From: Acanthaster planci
Lineage: Eukaryota > Echinodermata > Asteroidea > Valvatida > Acanthasteridae
DNA length: 64,000 bases
Assembly (NCBI RefSeq): GCF_001949145.1
Contig: NW_019091533.1
Span: 521,580-585,579 of the forward strand
Direction: 5' to 3'
The notes under the pieces are model-generated. The model made no database searches. It worked only from the letters and a program-made list of their open reading frames with translations, and was not told the DNA's origin. This document shows positions 31,108-44,300 of this stretch, in pieces (positions within the stretch are counted from its first letter, which is position 1; each line of letters opens with the position of its first letter). The position numbers and the translations under genes were made by a program.

Positions 31108-34100
31108 TCAAGAGAAAGGTCCATCGCCCACACTGGAGATATTGACCAACTCCATGTTGGGAATGGAGGCCCTCCGGTGAAGTTCTCGCAGCTGCTTTAG
31201 TCTGCGTCTGGTCTGGGGGAACCTGTCCTTCAGGAGCTGTCTTTCCAGCACTGTCGGAACTGGAATATCTGGGTCTTCTCGGACCTTGGTGACCAAGACA
31301 TACCGTCTGGGGAGATAAAAGGTGAAGACACATTGCTTTTCAGACAAGAAAAAATCTTTGACCATGCAAGAAGTGAGCCCCCCCCCATCCGGGCCCTTTG
31401 AAAAAGAGTTTATTCACTGCTGATAAAGATAACATATAATCACTGGCACACAAAGCACCAAGCTATAAAACTTTCAAAAGGCAAAATTGACTAGTTCAGT
31501 ATCGTGCTGATATATAAGTTTAACGCAAAACATTCATATTCAAAGCTAATTTCCACTCTTTAGATATAAATACTCCTAGATGGGAGTAAAATAAAGACTG
31601 ACAAATTTGCACCTCTGAAGAAAAGAATCCACCAAGAAAGAAAACAAATGGATGTTCAATATTAAAGATTTTTACACTTCTTAGCCACCTCGCCCCCAAA
31701 ATGCGACTTCCCCCCCCCAAGTTTGCTTCTGGATCCGCCTTTGTGGTATACCTTGTTTTGCTAGGAATGGACTTGGTGCTATGTGGCCTCTTGAGAAGCA
31801 GTGACCCAGGATGAGATGGGTCGGGTGCGACTTCCTCAAAGACGTCCTCTGGGTGAAGTCTGGGGTTTGCACTCTGTGGTTGGGCCTGGTTGATTCTCAA
31901 CCTGTCAGTTTGGGGAATAGTGAAAATGGAACAAAACTAATTCCACAAAACATCTCTCTGCAAAATTCATTTGATCCGGTATTAGGAAGTCCTCTGAGGC
32001 CCTTGCCTAAAAAAATGTTTTCAAGTTGTAGTGACATACTTTTAATGAGCTTAAAAGTCTTCTCTTGATCTTTTTACATGTGTTCAGAATGCACTGAGCA
32101 TAAGGTGACACCTGATTCCACAGAAACCGTCGAATTCATCAAATGAACAACAAAGAGAAACAATAGGTCAATTGTTATATTATTAAATATTAGTTAAAGC
32201 ACAAAGTTGATTGGATGAAGACTGGGAACTTGAGACCTGTGCTCTTCACGATGGAGTTTCATCAACTGCAGCCTCCAAAGATGCAACTTAAAAGAGAAAT
32301 CACCTTATTCCAATCTTTTTGGAAAAAAAAGGCCAATTTATGCCCACAAATAACAGAAGCAACTGATGCAGATCTACTCCAACATTTACACGGATGAATA
32401 GTCCTCTTCGACATGAAAAAAAAATTGCATTTTTTAAAGCTCAGCAAATAATAATCACGCCAGTAAGAGTTCATAGCACCATGACGCAGTACATGTCACT
32501 GCCCATCGAGTCAATTCACCACCTCGTACCCTTTAAAGAAGTGGGTAAAAAAAAGTACCAAGGTGGAAGCTGTTTCTCTTTTCGAAAACTTCCTCTGTAC
32601 CATCCAGGCCCACTTGTTGCTTCCTTCCTACAGGATACCGAATGTCCCATACTAGGCAGCGATGTCATTTGGGAACAATCTTGTGCCAGCTAACAAACGA
32701 CATGGACATGTGATAACATGGAAATGTGATGGCTGCACAGGTGTCATGAACTTTGTCACATTCCATTCTGACTGTTATTTTTATATAACGGGTTTTGCCC
32801 TTACCCAACGTATATATTGATAAACACTGCATGCTCAGTGCTTATCCGAGAGCTTGTGAAAAAATTCACAAGCTTACTCGGGTGGGACTCGAACCCACGA
32901 CCTCCTGCTTACTAGTGCAGACGTCTTAACCATTCGACCACCAAGCTTGCCAGGGTTGGCTGGCCGGTCCGAGTCAGGTGTAGCAGCGGGTACTGTGAAC
33001 TAAAACTGTCATTTTTGTCCAGATCTAACTCTTGACTTGTTTTATACAATATGATTAATACACAGGCAGGCTTCTGTTGAACAGAGACCATGAGTCAAAA
33101 ATGACCACCGCTGAGGGCTGGGTGGGATTAGGAGAGGGGCAGACGGGGGGGATGGGGGGTAGGTTAGTTCAGTTCACAGGAAATTTCACTCCGTCCTGAA
33201 AACAACAAACAAGTGCTCTCTTTCATCCGCCCAATCCAAAAGCAGGAAAAGTCAGCGAGTACAGCCTTCCCCAATGGTTCAGGGACCTATCTTCTCCTAA
33301 TCCATACAATCCGCATGTCCCTGGATGGCAACATCAACAGGTATACGTCATTCATCCTTCCCCTTGGGAATTGCCAATCTTTTCCTTCCCACACTGGGCA
33401 TGTATTTGTACACCACACACATTCACATGTAGTGGTGCAATGGGGGGAGGAGCTTGAGTCCCCCTTTTTGGGGGGTGTCTCTTTATCTTTCTGTAAAACA
33501 AAGATACAACGGATACCTACAAATACACCCTCCCACAACAGATCCTTCGGTAGGCCACAGTCCACATGTATGAACTTGTATTTTATGGGGGTGAGAGAGG
33601 CCACTTAAAATTAAACCTGAAAACAACTAGCCAGACGCTGAAATGTAAACAGTTGCCATACTTTGTACAGACCAGGTGTACAAAAACTCGGGGTCAACAT
33701 CTACACACAAAAAAAGCTGAAATCAGCTAAAAAGCTGAATTCCCACACCCCTGATTTTACTTGACTTACAGGAGGCAAGGTACCCTGTTCCTATTAGTCT
33801 ATTTTGAGGTTTGGCCAACACAATAAGAGGGTGATTTTAAAGGGTAAAATCTTGAGTGTTTAGGCCTACCCACTTCGAATAGCACCCCCTTCAGAATTGC
33901 ATCTGCTGTGCTTCCAAAAGGCTAATTAAAAGTACACTCAAGAGCACAGGCATTCACCATGGGGGGGAAAACTGGACAAAGGTCTTTGGTTCCCTTTCTT
34001 GGTTTGTCTCTAACACACTTAGGAAGCTTCATTCCAGTCTGAGCTTCAATAAAAATTTCTTGCTATTAATTGAAAACAAACAAAAGTGAATCCTCTAACA

Positions 34101-37100
34101 ATGTAAATTCAAACACTCATGTAATGTCATATTACGAGTGCAAAAATTATGAACGAACATTGAAGAAAAAAACTAGGAGCAAATAATTTTTGTTGCTGGA
34201 AGGGGGTATAAATCCAAGTACATGAAGCGGAAGAAAGTTTGTACAATTTCAACGAATCTGGTGACCATGGTAACACTATCACCAGTAATAAGCAGTGGCC
34301 TCGCCCAATGGCAGGAAGCACTGTGCTAACTAAATGTACTAAGCTAATGTTCCATGACGGTCACTCTAGGCAAAACCCAACATAGTGCTTTCCACCAGTG
34401 AAAGGGGCCGTCGGGAAAGTCCAGTGGAACAGTCAAATGAAAGCACACTAACATAAAGAAACTGTCTGACCTGTAAGGCATCTCAGAGCTGAGGTCTGGT
34501 TCCTTGCTCTGACCAAAGGCCTGGCGCGGTTGCACTGGTGGTGACGACGGGACCGTGCGTCCAGAGGGGGCACTCTGACATCGCTGCGTCTTGTGCACGG
34601 CGGTGTCTGACCGAGTGACGTAGACTGTGCAGGGAAGATACCAGGACAAGTTCAGTGAGAAAGAGACATAGTTACTTAGTTTTATGGATGCTTTCGTTAT
34701 AGTTCCATTTTTTGTTCTACTTCATATTATCTAGTTTATGTACTCCCTTTACATGCAAACTCTGGTTTAGTCAGTCAATGTAATTAATTTGAAACTGTTT
34801 TAACATACTCTCGCTGCTGTTCTGCGGAGGTAAGACGAAGTAGTCATCAGCCAATGTTCTGCTTCAATTTTGGACCAATGGTCAGTGGGTAAGTGGTCAT
34901 GGAGGGCAGTAGCCATAGGTGTACATACAGAGAGTTATGACAACTAAGAAGCCTGGAAGCTATGATGATTTCAACATCTGGTTTGTTAACATCCAACAAA
35001 AGAATCAACTACCTGTTTAAATTGCGATTAACCTTATGTCATTTTCAAATCCATTGGTCTGACCTTAGCACATCAAGCCTCCTATTTGGCAACAGAGTGG
35101 CATGAGACACCTCCCATCATGCATCTCTCCATGCATGCCTCTGGTATTGGCAAATCCAGCTGACCGGCTGGAAATTGCACCAAAACGGACCATAAACCTG
35201 AAAGGAGACAACTGGGTCTATCTATCAGCTCGTGTCGTCATACCTTCCTGGGGTGATATTTCATCAGTCCCCTCCGCGGTGCAGTGATGGTGGCCCAGCA
35301 GAGCCTTCCTCCGCTGTCGTTTCCTGAGGTCCAGGAGTCGTCGTCGGTCTGCGGCGCTCTGGGCTCGCTGCTCCTTTTGCTGTCTTAGGATGTGGTGTCT
35401 GCAAACACCATCCCCCCCAAGAAACAATGTCAGGGATGGATGTGGTTACCAGTGCCCTAATCTAGTCCATCACAAGTCCTTTCAAAAGTCCTTTTTTTGC
35501 AAGTACTAGTCACGAGCAACAGTATGAACGACGACCAAAGAAATGCTTTTTGTAGAGGTTCATTTGGACAGCATGAGACTTGGTTTACTGACTGTATGAC
35601 GTACAACATGCTTGCAACGCACTAGCACGGCATTGTGAGAACAAGGTGTGGGCTCAACTGCAGCGTCGCTGATTAATACTGTCCCAGACAATCACAGCTC
35701 AAGGAATTCTTTAGAAGTTAAGCAATGCTAGCTGGCTACAATGGATGGGAGACCGTGTGTTCCTAACTGAATTGATTATATACCAAGATTGTCGAATGCT
35801 GCGCTAAAGCAAGAAATCCCCTCTTATCATTCATTGAGGTGCAAGGCCTTTTGGCTGAGATATGAAGTCATAGGTCTCATGTGTAGGACAAGTGAATAGT
35901 ACAAATATTCCAACCATCTCTCAACTGGATAGCCCCTCAAGGATCTTAGCTATCCCATGTCCAACCATCTTGAAATTTGCATGCATGTAATGGCGTTTCT
36001 TTTAAGTTTACATTCAGTCCAGCATTTCTTCATTCAGAATTTTTGCAATGGTACTGAATTAGGCCCATTTATTTTTTGCCTGTCAATTTCATCAAAATGC
36101 TAATCAAATGACAATATGATCAGCAAATTTGCTAATCAATTTTCCATCACTGCTAGCCACACAGGGAACTCAGGTACCATCAATCAATGGATAAAATTCA
36201 ATTAATACTTTTATTCAACTACTCATTAGCCATTCCAGCTCATTGGCTTCACATGCCAGATTACAATCGTGAATAATGGATGCAAAGATCACAGACAGTA
36301 CCAAAATGTAGCCAGGTTGGGGCACGGGTTCCACACAGCATACCTGACTATCATTTTCTCTTGCCAGTTCTCCTCAAAGTGGAGGCCATCGTTTCTGTAA
36401 ATGTTTCTCAGGTCAACAGGACTCCTGAAGACAAAAGACAGCACACAATGTTTCTGTGCTTGAAATTGTGCCCAGGATAAAATCTTACACACAATGAGGA
36501 TTCGTCAATTAGTTATAAATACCTCAGTCTCCCTATTCAACGTGCAACTTAACAGTGTATTAACATTTGATAATGCCCACTGAGAGGTGATAACGCCCAC
36601 TGAGAGTTGATAATGCCCACTGAGAGGCGATAACGCCCACTGAGAGGTGATAACACCCACTGAGAGGTGATAATGCCCACTAGGTAAATCACACGTTGGC
36701 ACCTGGATACGAAACAGTTTAGTCGATTTTGATTGGTCAAGCATCTGTGTGCATGGGGCTTGCCACGTTCACACCAATTAGACAATTAACACAAGGAATA
36801 TTCCATAAAATAGATCAGGTTGTCTGGGAAAATGACAGTAAAATTCTACAGCAAAATTGTTAGAAATCCATCATATATTGACTTCTTTTGACTCTCTGAC
36901 TGAAAAGGTATTTATGAACGGAAATAAATATGTGCTTAGGAGACTGAACGCTAATTATGCCCTTGCCTGTGGATTGGGCATTCAACAGTCGCATCCATTC
37001 TCCTGAGCCGGTCTTAACCGCTTCATACCAGAGACATGATGCATGGCCCACGAGGCCAGGGTGCCCCAAATTGCAACTTTCTTTTCACAAAAAGTAAATT

Positions 37101-38353
37101 CCCCGGGTGTTTTCAGAAAAAAGTTCACTTGCTATCAGTCAAAAGTTTGGGTCATCAGCAAAGGTAATTTCATCATTGATGGGAAACAATGGGTTCATTT
37201 GGACCCGAAATTGGACCTTATTCATGGATGGGGTGACCGAACTTGGAAACAAAAGACCGAGCCGCTGGGACTTGCCAATGAAGGATTGTACACTGTCAGT
37301 GCAGAGTGCTGGCCATTAGCAGAGGTAATCATTTAAATACGGCTTTTGCCCTTACCCAACATATATTTATATTTATGTCATTGTTTTGAAAAAAGTATCA
37401 TCGTTTGCCGCTGCCAGTGCCCGTGAATTATCAGCGGGGACAAAAAGCGTGCGCTCCACCGATTAGCGATACAATACTGCTGAGTGTTTGTTGGATCTGG
37501 CCGCATTGTGCAGTGTTCACTGTGCCGGTGTGCCCGATGAGAATGGTGTGGTTCACCCTTGTGGTCCACATTCTCTGCATAGCAACGCTGGCCATCCAGT
37601 GTAGCAACGCACTGGGCTAATTCCCAGAACAAAGAGGAAATTATGCGACACCGCAAATTAATGGGGGCTCTACACTGGGCAACATGCGTGGCTTGAATAC
37701 TCACTCATCAGTGGAGGTTGCCTGTCAGAATAGAGTCGCCACAGGACAGTCATTCTTTTGGGTGTACACGTCCAGTAAATGAGCATGTGAATTTTTGAAG
37801 AATTTTAAAAACGGAAAAAAATGAAAAACACCCAACCAAAGAGCATGAACAATGATCGATAACAGCCCGGCGCAAAGTGGTTAAATGCACGTTTAAGACC
37901 AGCCAAGCACATACTTATTCCCTTAATCATCTCCAACCTCCCCCCCAAGAAAAGGATGTGATGGACTTAGAATCTTGCACTCCCTTTCAAACTACCTAAT
38001 TAAGAATTTCTTGTGATTTGCAGCATTCTAAGGAGAATCAAAATCATTTTTAAACATTAGAATTTCTCCCTTTGTCAGTGGCATATCTGGCCTCGCCACC
38101 TCTTGACACACTATGCCACAGTATAGGGGTGGGACCTCTAAGACCTAACAGGAGAATGCTAGAGACAAAAATGAGGGCTTGACTTGAGCAAAGGCTCAAG
38201 GCCAGACACCAAAAAAAGTTGATTAAACTTCCGTCTATTTTCACGGATCACACCTAGGCCTCAAGACCATGTTTTATTACTCAAATAGATATTAACATAC
38301 CCTGGGCAGCTCAAGTATTTGGCTACGGGCGTATCACAGCCATCAAGGAGAGC
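31108..38353 (-). CDS. WD-repeat gene exons 31-36: C-terminal region and stop
   Basis: Exon 31 (38353-38301) reads ALLDGCDTPVAKYLSCP. Exon 32 (36424-36344) reads PVDLRNIYRNDGLHFEENWQ. Exon 33 (35398-35244) is strongly basic and probably helical (RHHILRQQKEQRAQSAADRR). Exon 34 (34624-34471) and exon 35 (31901-31752) are Ser/Pro-rich (HPEDVFEEVAPDPSHPGSLL). Exon 36 (31306-31108) reads RYVLVTKVREDPDIPVPTVL, RRRLKQLRELHRRASIPN and ends at TGA. The intron between exons 34 and 35 (31902-34470) carries repeat block B and a SINE. No recognised domain lies here. No convincing poly(A) signal was found close to the stop. Confidence 0.88.
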
Positions 38354-41300
38354 CTGGTAAATCAATTAGACAGACACAGAAGGGTAAGGGAAACATTAGA
38401 TCTTCGCTTCTCTTTGCAGTAATAATATTCAGCACTCTAAGAGATCTGAATTCTTAAACACTATCTGCCTGAGCCTCTTGTAAATCTCCTGATAAGATAG
38501 CTGAGGTAGTCTTCTCTCAAAGACACCATTTTATTTTCACCCCGTTGCCAGAGTACGTGTACTTCATCATTAAAGAAGCAGCTACGGTGAAATCCAAATT
38601 ACCCGTATCCTACATCCTACAACTTCACAAGTTCTCATCATTTGGAACTTCCGTACTGTTTGTCTCAACAATGCACGTACCTCATCCTCAAAGTTCACAT
38701 GAAGGGCGGCACCAGCAGTGTGAGGGCGCTGTGACAATGATGCCCTCCCTGAAAAGTAAAAAAAAAAACGGTAGTCTACTGACAAAATTCCACACACGGA
38801 CGGCACAAAAGATCTCCAACACCATCCCCCTGAACGCGTGTTTACAATTTACTCACAAAGCATTGTAGGAACTACTAAGCAAAAATGAGTAAACAAAAAT
38901 GACCAAAACATTAGCAGGTGTCACCCGGTTTTTGTCTTAACCGGATTTAGTCTAAATGAGATATCTTTTCTCCTGTGACATCTTACATACAGTTTAGTCC
39001 GCCATAATTTCAGCATCATGCCATCGACTCTCATCCGTTTGAATTAATGACTATTGGTGCATGCCTCCTGAAGTTAACCCTACGGGCAGAATTCCTCTCT
39101 CTGGCATCGTTGCAAACTTTTTTTTTTCACCTCATGTCAAGCTCTCGGGATTTTTAAAAAAATTTTTACTGATGTCTCGGGGGCATTTTGACACTAATTT
39201 TGGACATCTGGACACGCTGTTCCTTGAAAATACCTAATTTTCCACAGTGGATCATAAAAAAGGCTAACTTTTGCTGCGTGCTCAATGCATGGGTCACCAG
39301 GCATGGAAGCGAGCACTATAAATGAGTCAATAGAACCCCTGATTCAATTCAAACTTCATAAATGTTCTTACAATGATTCTGTGACCTGCATACAAAGTTT
39401 TGAAAATATTGGTCATGAGACATCAAAAAAACTTTGATCTTTCATGGTTAAGACCCCACCAATCATAAATTGCTTTCGTAATGCAGAGTACCTCCTCATT
39501 TGCAAATGAATGACCACTTTTAAGGGGTACCCCACGCCACCATTCACATCCCCTCCTTCTGTTACCCATATCTTACCCTCGGCTGTGTTGGGCCTGGCCA
39601 GTCTTCCTTCCATCTCCTCCTGGAGGGGCACCTGCTCCTCCATCGGCACGGTCGGTATGAAGACCTCACTGCCCTTGGTCTGCCTGTCATCGGGTCTGGA
39701 ATCCCTCATAGCGTGGTGGTCTCGGACGACGTCTGCAGGCCGACTGGGCCGCGGAGGTAGGGTGATGCGGGACTTGGGTCGTGAGGGTGGGGTGAGGGCA
39801 GGTTGAGCTGACAAGGAGACTGCCACCTGCTCTGGTGAGATTTGATTTCTGGATGGAGCCCTGGTGCTTGGTTCCTATTTCCGAGGTGATTTGGGGACAA
39901 AATGGGTATTACACGACCACATGGACATCAAAATGAACAGGAGATATACACAGAAGCAAATAACTTTCTACAAAAGATATTTCAAGAGAGAACAAGTGGC
40001 TAAAATGACAACATTTGGAAGGGTAAAACAGGAAGCCAACAATTTCGCTAAAAAAAGTTCAAGAATTTTTGACTAATGATGTTGGAGAAATTGGAATGAC
40101 ACGTATGTGAACATTTCACTAGAGTTTGACTTTTTTTTCAAGAAAAACCACTGACACAAACTGCAAATGTTACACAAGATATCTTTGGCACGCATACAGA
40201 CTTAGGTATGTTGCTGGATTCTCATCATAAGCCAATCGCAAGTCATTCACCAACATCAAGTCATGTCTGCCATGAATCTTGTTATCATAGTTCCTCCATA
40301 ATCAATATATATCAGACTTGTGCTTTGACTGGTGAAAAAGTCAACCATACCTTTGACAGATCTCACACACCAGAACCGCGTGGCTAGGTAGATATAGAAT
40401 GACTAAAACTCAGTCCTTATCTAACTCAACAGTAGCCACGACCATTTTTGATTTCCAGTTCTCACCTGGTCAGCCTCAATGTCAGAATCCAGTCCCTCCA
40501 TCTGTGACTTCCGTCCCTTTGACAGACTCAATGCTGACTGCACCGAGCTCCGTGACTGGACGGCTTCGAACCGACTGTCCGGTCGCAGGGATTCCAGCTC
40601 GGAGGCTTCCCCCAGACCCTCGGGGTCCGGCAGCATGATCGTGTCTTGCCGGGTATCTGTCAGGGAGGGGCCGGCTCCAGGAGATTTAGATCTGAGTGGG
40701 TTGTACTTGTTAGCGATGGCCATTCGGTAGGCCGCTTTGTACATAGTAGTGGTACCTGGCAGGGGGGCAGGGGAAGGAGAGGGTTATGTGAAGGTGGGCG
40801 GGGCATGGAGGGGAAGTGAGGGGGGTTAGTGCCATGCAGTATGGTACATGCTTGCATGCGTGGTTCAGTCACAAGCTATTAAACAGACCAGTTCTGAGAG
40901 CAAAGTGAATTTGGAAACAAACTGATTACTTACAGAGTATGACTGCCTCCGATCAGAGGTCTCACTGAATCTTTGCAGAAATATGTCAGCAAATAAATAG
41001 AAATTTCTTGAATGTTTCATCTTTTCAAAATCATTGTCTCCAGACATTAAACTCATTCCGTAACCTTAAAGGAAAGTGCTTTTTTGTGTCATTACAAATG
41101 CGATTATGTGAAATCCACACTTTAACTATGGTTGGTATAAATGAAGAAATACGCGATTTAAAAATTAACAGATTCATAAAAAAACACAGTGTATACTTTG
41201 AGCAGACAACAGCCAGCAACGGATCGGCCAGGCACTGTCACAATTTCAATCCTCCAAAGGAAACAAAACCCTAGCATTTTTTACACATGGAAGTGTAGAT

Positions 41301-44300
41301 GAAAAAACAAAGGCTGATAAAAATATCATAACCCAAGACAAATATGCCTTGGATGGATAACTGATAAAAAAAAGAAGAAAATCAAAATAATATCACTCCA
41401 CACAAGGAAACCAAGCATGTCTAAATTATGTCAAGCATGCAGCTGAAATAGGCGCACTCACACGTCAAAGCTGCGTCAGGCATTCATGGAGTTGGCCCAC
41501 GTGCAAGTTTACAAGACAGAACTTTAGCATGTGATTTGTATCCCAACCAGAAAGGATCACTCAGGGAAACATGATATGAACAATGAAGAGCAGCACATTT
41601 TGTACTAACAAAATCTAGGCATGACGTCCCTAACGAGGCCGTTTGACATCTAGTACAAGTGACTGGTCACTATCCCCCATTTTCATTTAAGAACAGAAAA
41701 TGTTGTACTCTGAAATATCTTACCATCTCCAAAATCAGAGGCTACATCCACATCGTGGACCGATGATGCTGGTCTCCCGCTGCTTCCACTGGTTCCCGCT
41801 GACATCGCTCTATGTATCTCCTCATCCGAAGCACCTGTATTCAACTGCATGGCAATATCAAAACTTCTGCATCAATATTCAGAGCAAGCACACTCATGAG
41901 TTTTGGACAACCGGGTGGCAATTACATAAACTGTCACAGCCCACAGCAATTAATGCAGCTTCATATGCTGTGAGGTTGAGAGTTCTCTGGATATTCAGGG
42001 CTCAGCAACGACCCAGTATCGCAGACCTATCAAGCAGACAAATCGATCAGATGTCCACGTGCATAAAACAAATCACATGACATTTTGGCAAGTAACCAAG
42101 CAATTTCTGTGCTTCAAAGCTCTACGAAATTGGCCCCTGTATTCCAAGCTAACCCACCTCTGCTGCAGATGACGCTGATGCTTTGGGTTTCTTCCAATCG
42201 TCAAGGATGGACTTTGTTCTCCCCCTCTCTGGTCTGGCTCTGGCGGATCTGTCTGTTGGCTTGGGGCCTTTCTTGTCCATGGGCTGTGACTTGGTTTCCT
42301 TGGGTACCTTGGGCAAACCTGGGATGGACACTCTCTGTTTGGCTTTTGTGGTTTGGTCCGACACCTTTGGGGTTAATGTGATGGATGCACTGCTCGCTGA
42401 TGATGAACTCACCTGGAGACAACGGTGGACAGTTTCAAGATTCTGATTGGCGTCTTTCAAAATAACCAATTTGATAATTTGCTTCTAGCCAAATCTTTTT
42501 TACTAGCCATCATGTACATATTTCAGTAAAAATTCCAGGGCTTATTTTGAGATTTTTACGTTTTCGTGTCTTTGGCAAAATTACTAGAGAATGAGTTGCA
42601 AATGGTCTACAGGATGAGGCACTGTTGCCTCAAACCTTTTTTTTTCCTGAGCAAGCACTGTACTTTTTTCTGGGCATAGCAAGTTCAAGAATTTTCGGCT
42701 CCGCTCACTAATAAACCATGACAGTTTAGTGAAAAATGGCAAGGCTGGTGAAAAATTGCAAACTTAGATTGTCTGCCTCTTTATAAAATACAATTTGAAA
42801 TGTGCTTAATAGTCTCTTCAGTCAATTAACTTCACAGAGAGCATTTCATAGAAGAGTATTTTATGAAACTCTTATTGTCATTGCTGTTTTAGGAATGCCC
42901 CATCTTTGACTACAATTTTATTAAAAATCTTATTTCAGTTCTACCGACAAAAGGCTTATCCAAACTTGAAAGCAAATCTTCCAAGGATGAAGGAAATTTG
43001 CTGGGACAACTGATCATATCATGATGAAATTTTCAACACAGGAAATGTTTACATGAAGAACAGACCTGAATTCATGAAATGGCTTTCCCTAATTCAAATC
43101 TGTACCTTTTTGGTAATGCCACTCTCAACTTTTTCGGTAGCACGGCTCTCCGCTTTCTCAGCAACACCGCTCTCAAGAGACACCGTCATCTTCGTGGCCG
43201 TGGTTGTGTCTCCCGCAGTGGGGGCCGTGGGTGCACTAATGACAGCCTCTGACGATGGCTCGGCGGCAAGCTTGGCCCTGTTGGCGGCCGCCCTCTCCCC
43301 CACACGCACTCGGTCCCCCTTCTTCAGTTTCTTCTTGGCGGGCGCTTTCATCCGTTGCTGTCCCGACAGTTTCTGATCCAATGCAAATGAAAAAAAAAGA
43401 TCCGTCCCAATAACCATCGAACAAGACAAAACGAATGAAGGCATCTGCTATAAAACACTACACCATTTACTTTGATTCTCTGAACACTTGGAGCAAGAAA
43501 ACCCCAAATCCTCCAAAATCCATGACAGTGCAGGAAACTATGGCCATACTATCTGAGATTTTAAGGGGCATCAAGTCCAATATAAAGTAGCCGTGGTTGT
43601 AGTTTGAGAGTAACAGCAAGTTGATTATTTCAATTCCCGTAGTCTTTCCTCATAATTCCTTCCTACTTTTAGGTACCCTATCAGCGTCTGCCCACTTTCT
43701 ATGCCCACTTTCTAACAACCAAGGGCACTGACTATCCTTTTGGCAGGTCTCAGAACTATTACCTTGACCTTGTCTTCAGCTGTCTTGATTTCTGCTACAG
43801 TTGCCATCACAGGCTGTGAGAAGGGAGAGAGTAAAGTTTCCAGACAATTCAATCGATGTCAAAAGACGCTCAAAAACAGGTATTAAAATCAAAGAATTTG
43901 AAAGAGAGGCATGCTGATTTGCTTGTAAATAATTTGATTGTGTCATCTTCAGAGGCCAATCTGAAGTTGATTGATCTTAGCGGCCTGGTGTGAGTCTGAT
44001 CACAGAATTTCATTGGTGGCCAGCTTGCTCCAGCTTTGAGATCTGAGCAATGATTTGAGGGACTTTGATAATTACATAAATGCGCAGGTAAAACTTTAGC
44101 CTGATTTGGCGTCCAGTAAAATTACAGTGGCAAGCGAACACTGACAAGTTAGTGGATCTAGGCACTCTTTTGCTGGTCTGAGAACCCCAAACCTTAGGAG
44201 GCCCAAGAAATAGCCATGTAGCCTACAAATGACTTCTTAGGCAATTTTCTTTATGAAAAAAACATCCGCTGGCCTAACAACTAGCAAGTATTGAAGATCA

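Larger units (their letters stand above)
32185..33490. repeat. Repeat block B, second part (in WD-gene intron 34)
   Basis: Matches 3730-4717 of block A with high identity, for example CCTGTGCTCTTCACGATGGA, GTGATGGCTGCACAGGTGTC and AAGTGCTCTCTTTCATCCGC. It is interrupted by a SINE at 32783-33004 that block A lacks. Confidence 0.88.

Noticed and set aside
32872-32948. Functional tRNA gene
   Set aside because: The promoter boxes are intact, but the acceptor pairing is poor, the anticodon loop has 8 nt, and it lies inside a SINE with target-site duplications.
36568-36684. Possible CRISPR-like array
   Set aside because: The units are directly adjacent with no spacers and the genome is eukaryotic; it is a minisatellite.
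37043-37336. Plus-strand open frame of 97 codons in a WD-gene intron
   Set aside because: No family resemblance and it runs into a SINE tail fragment.
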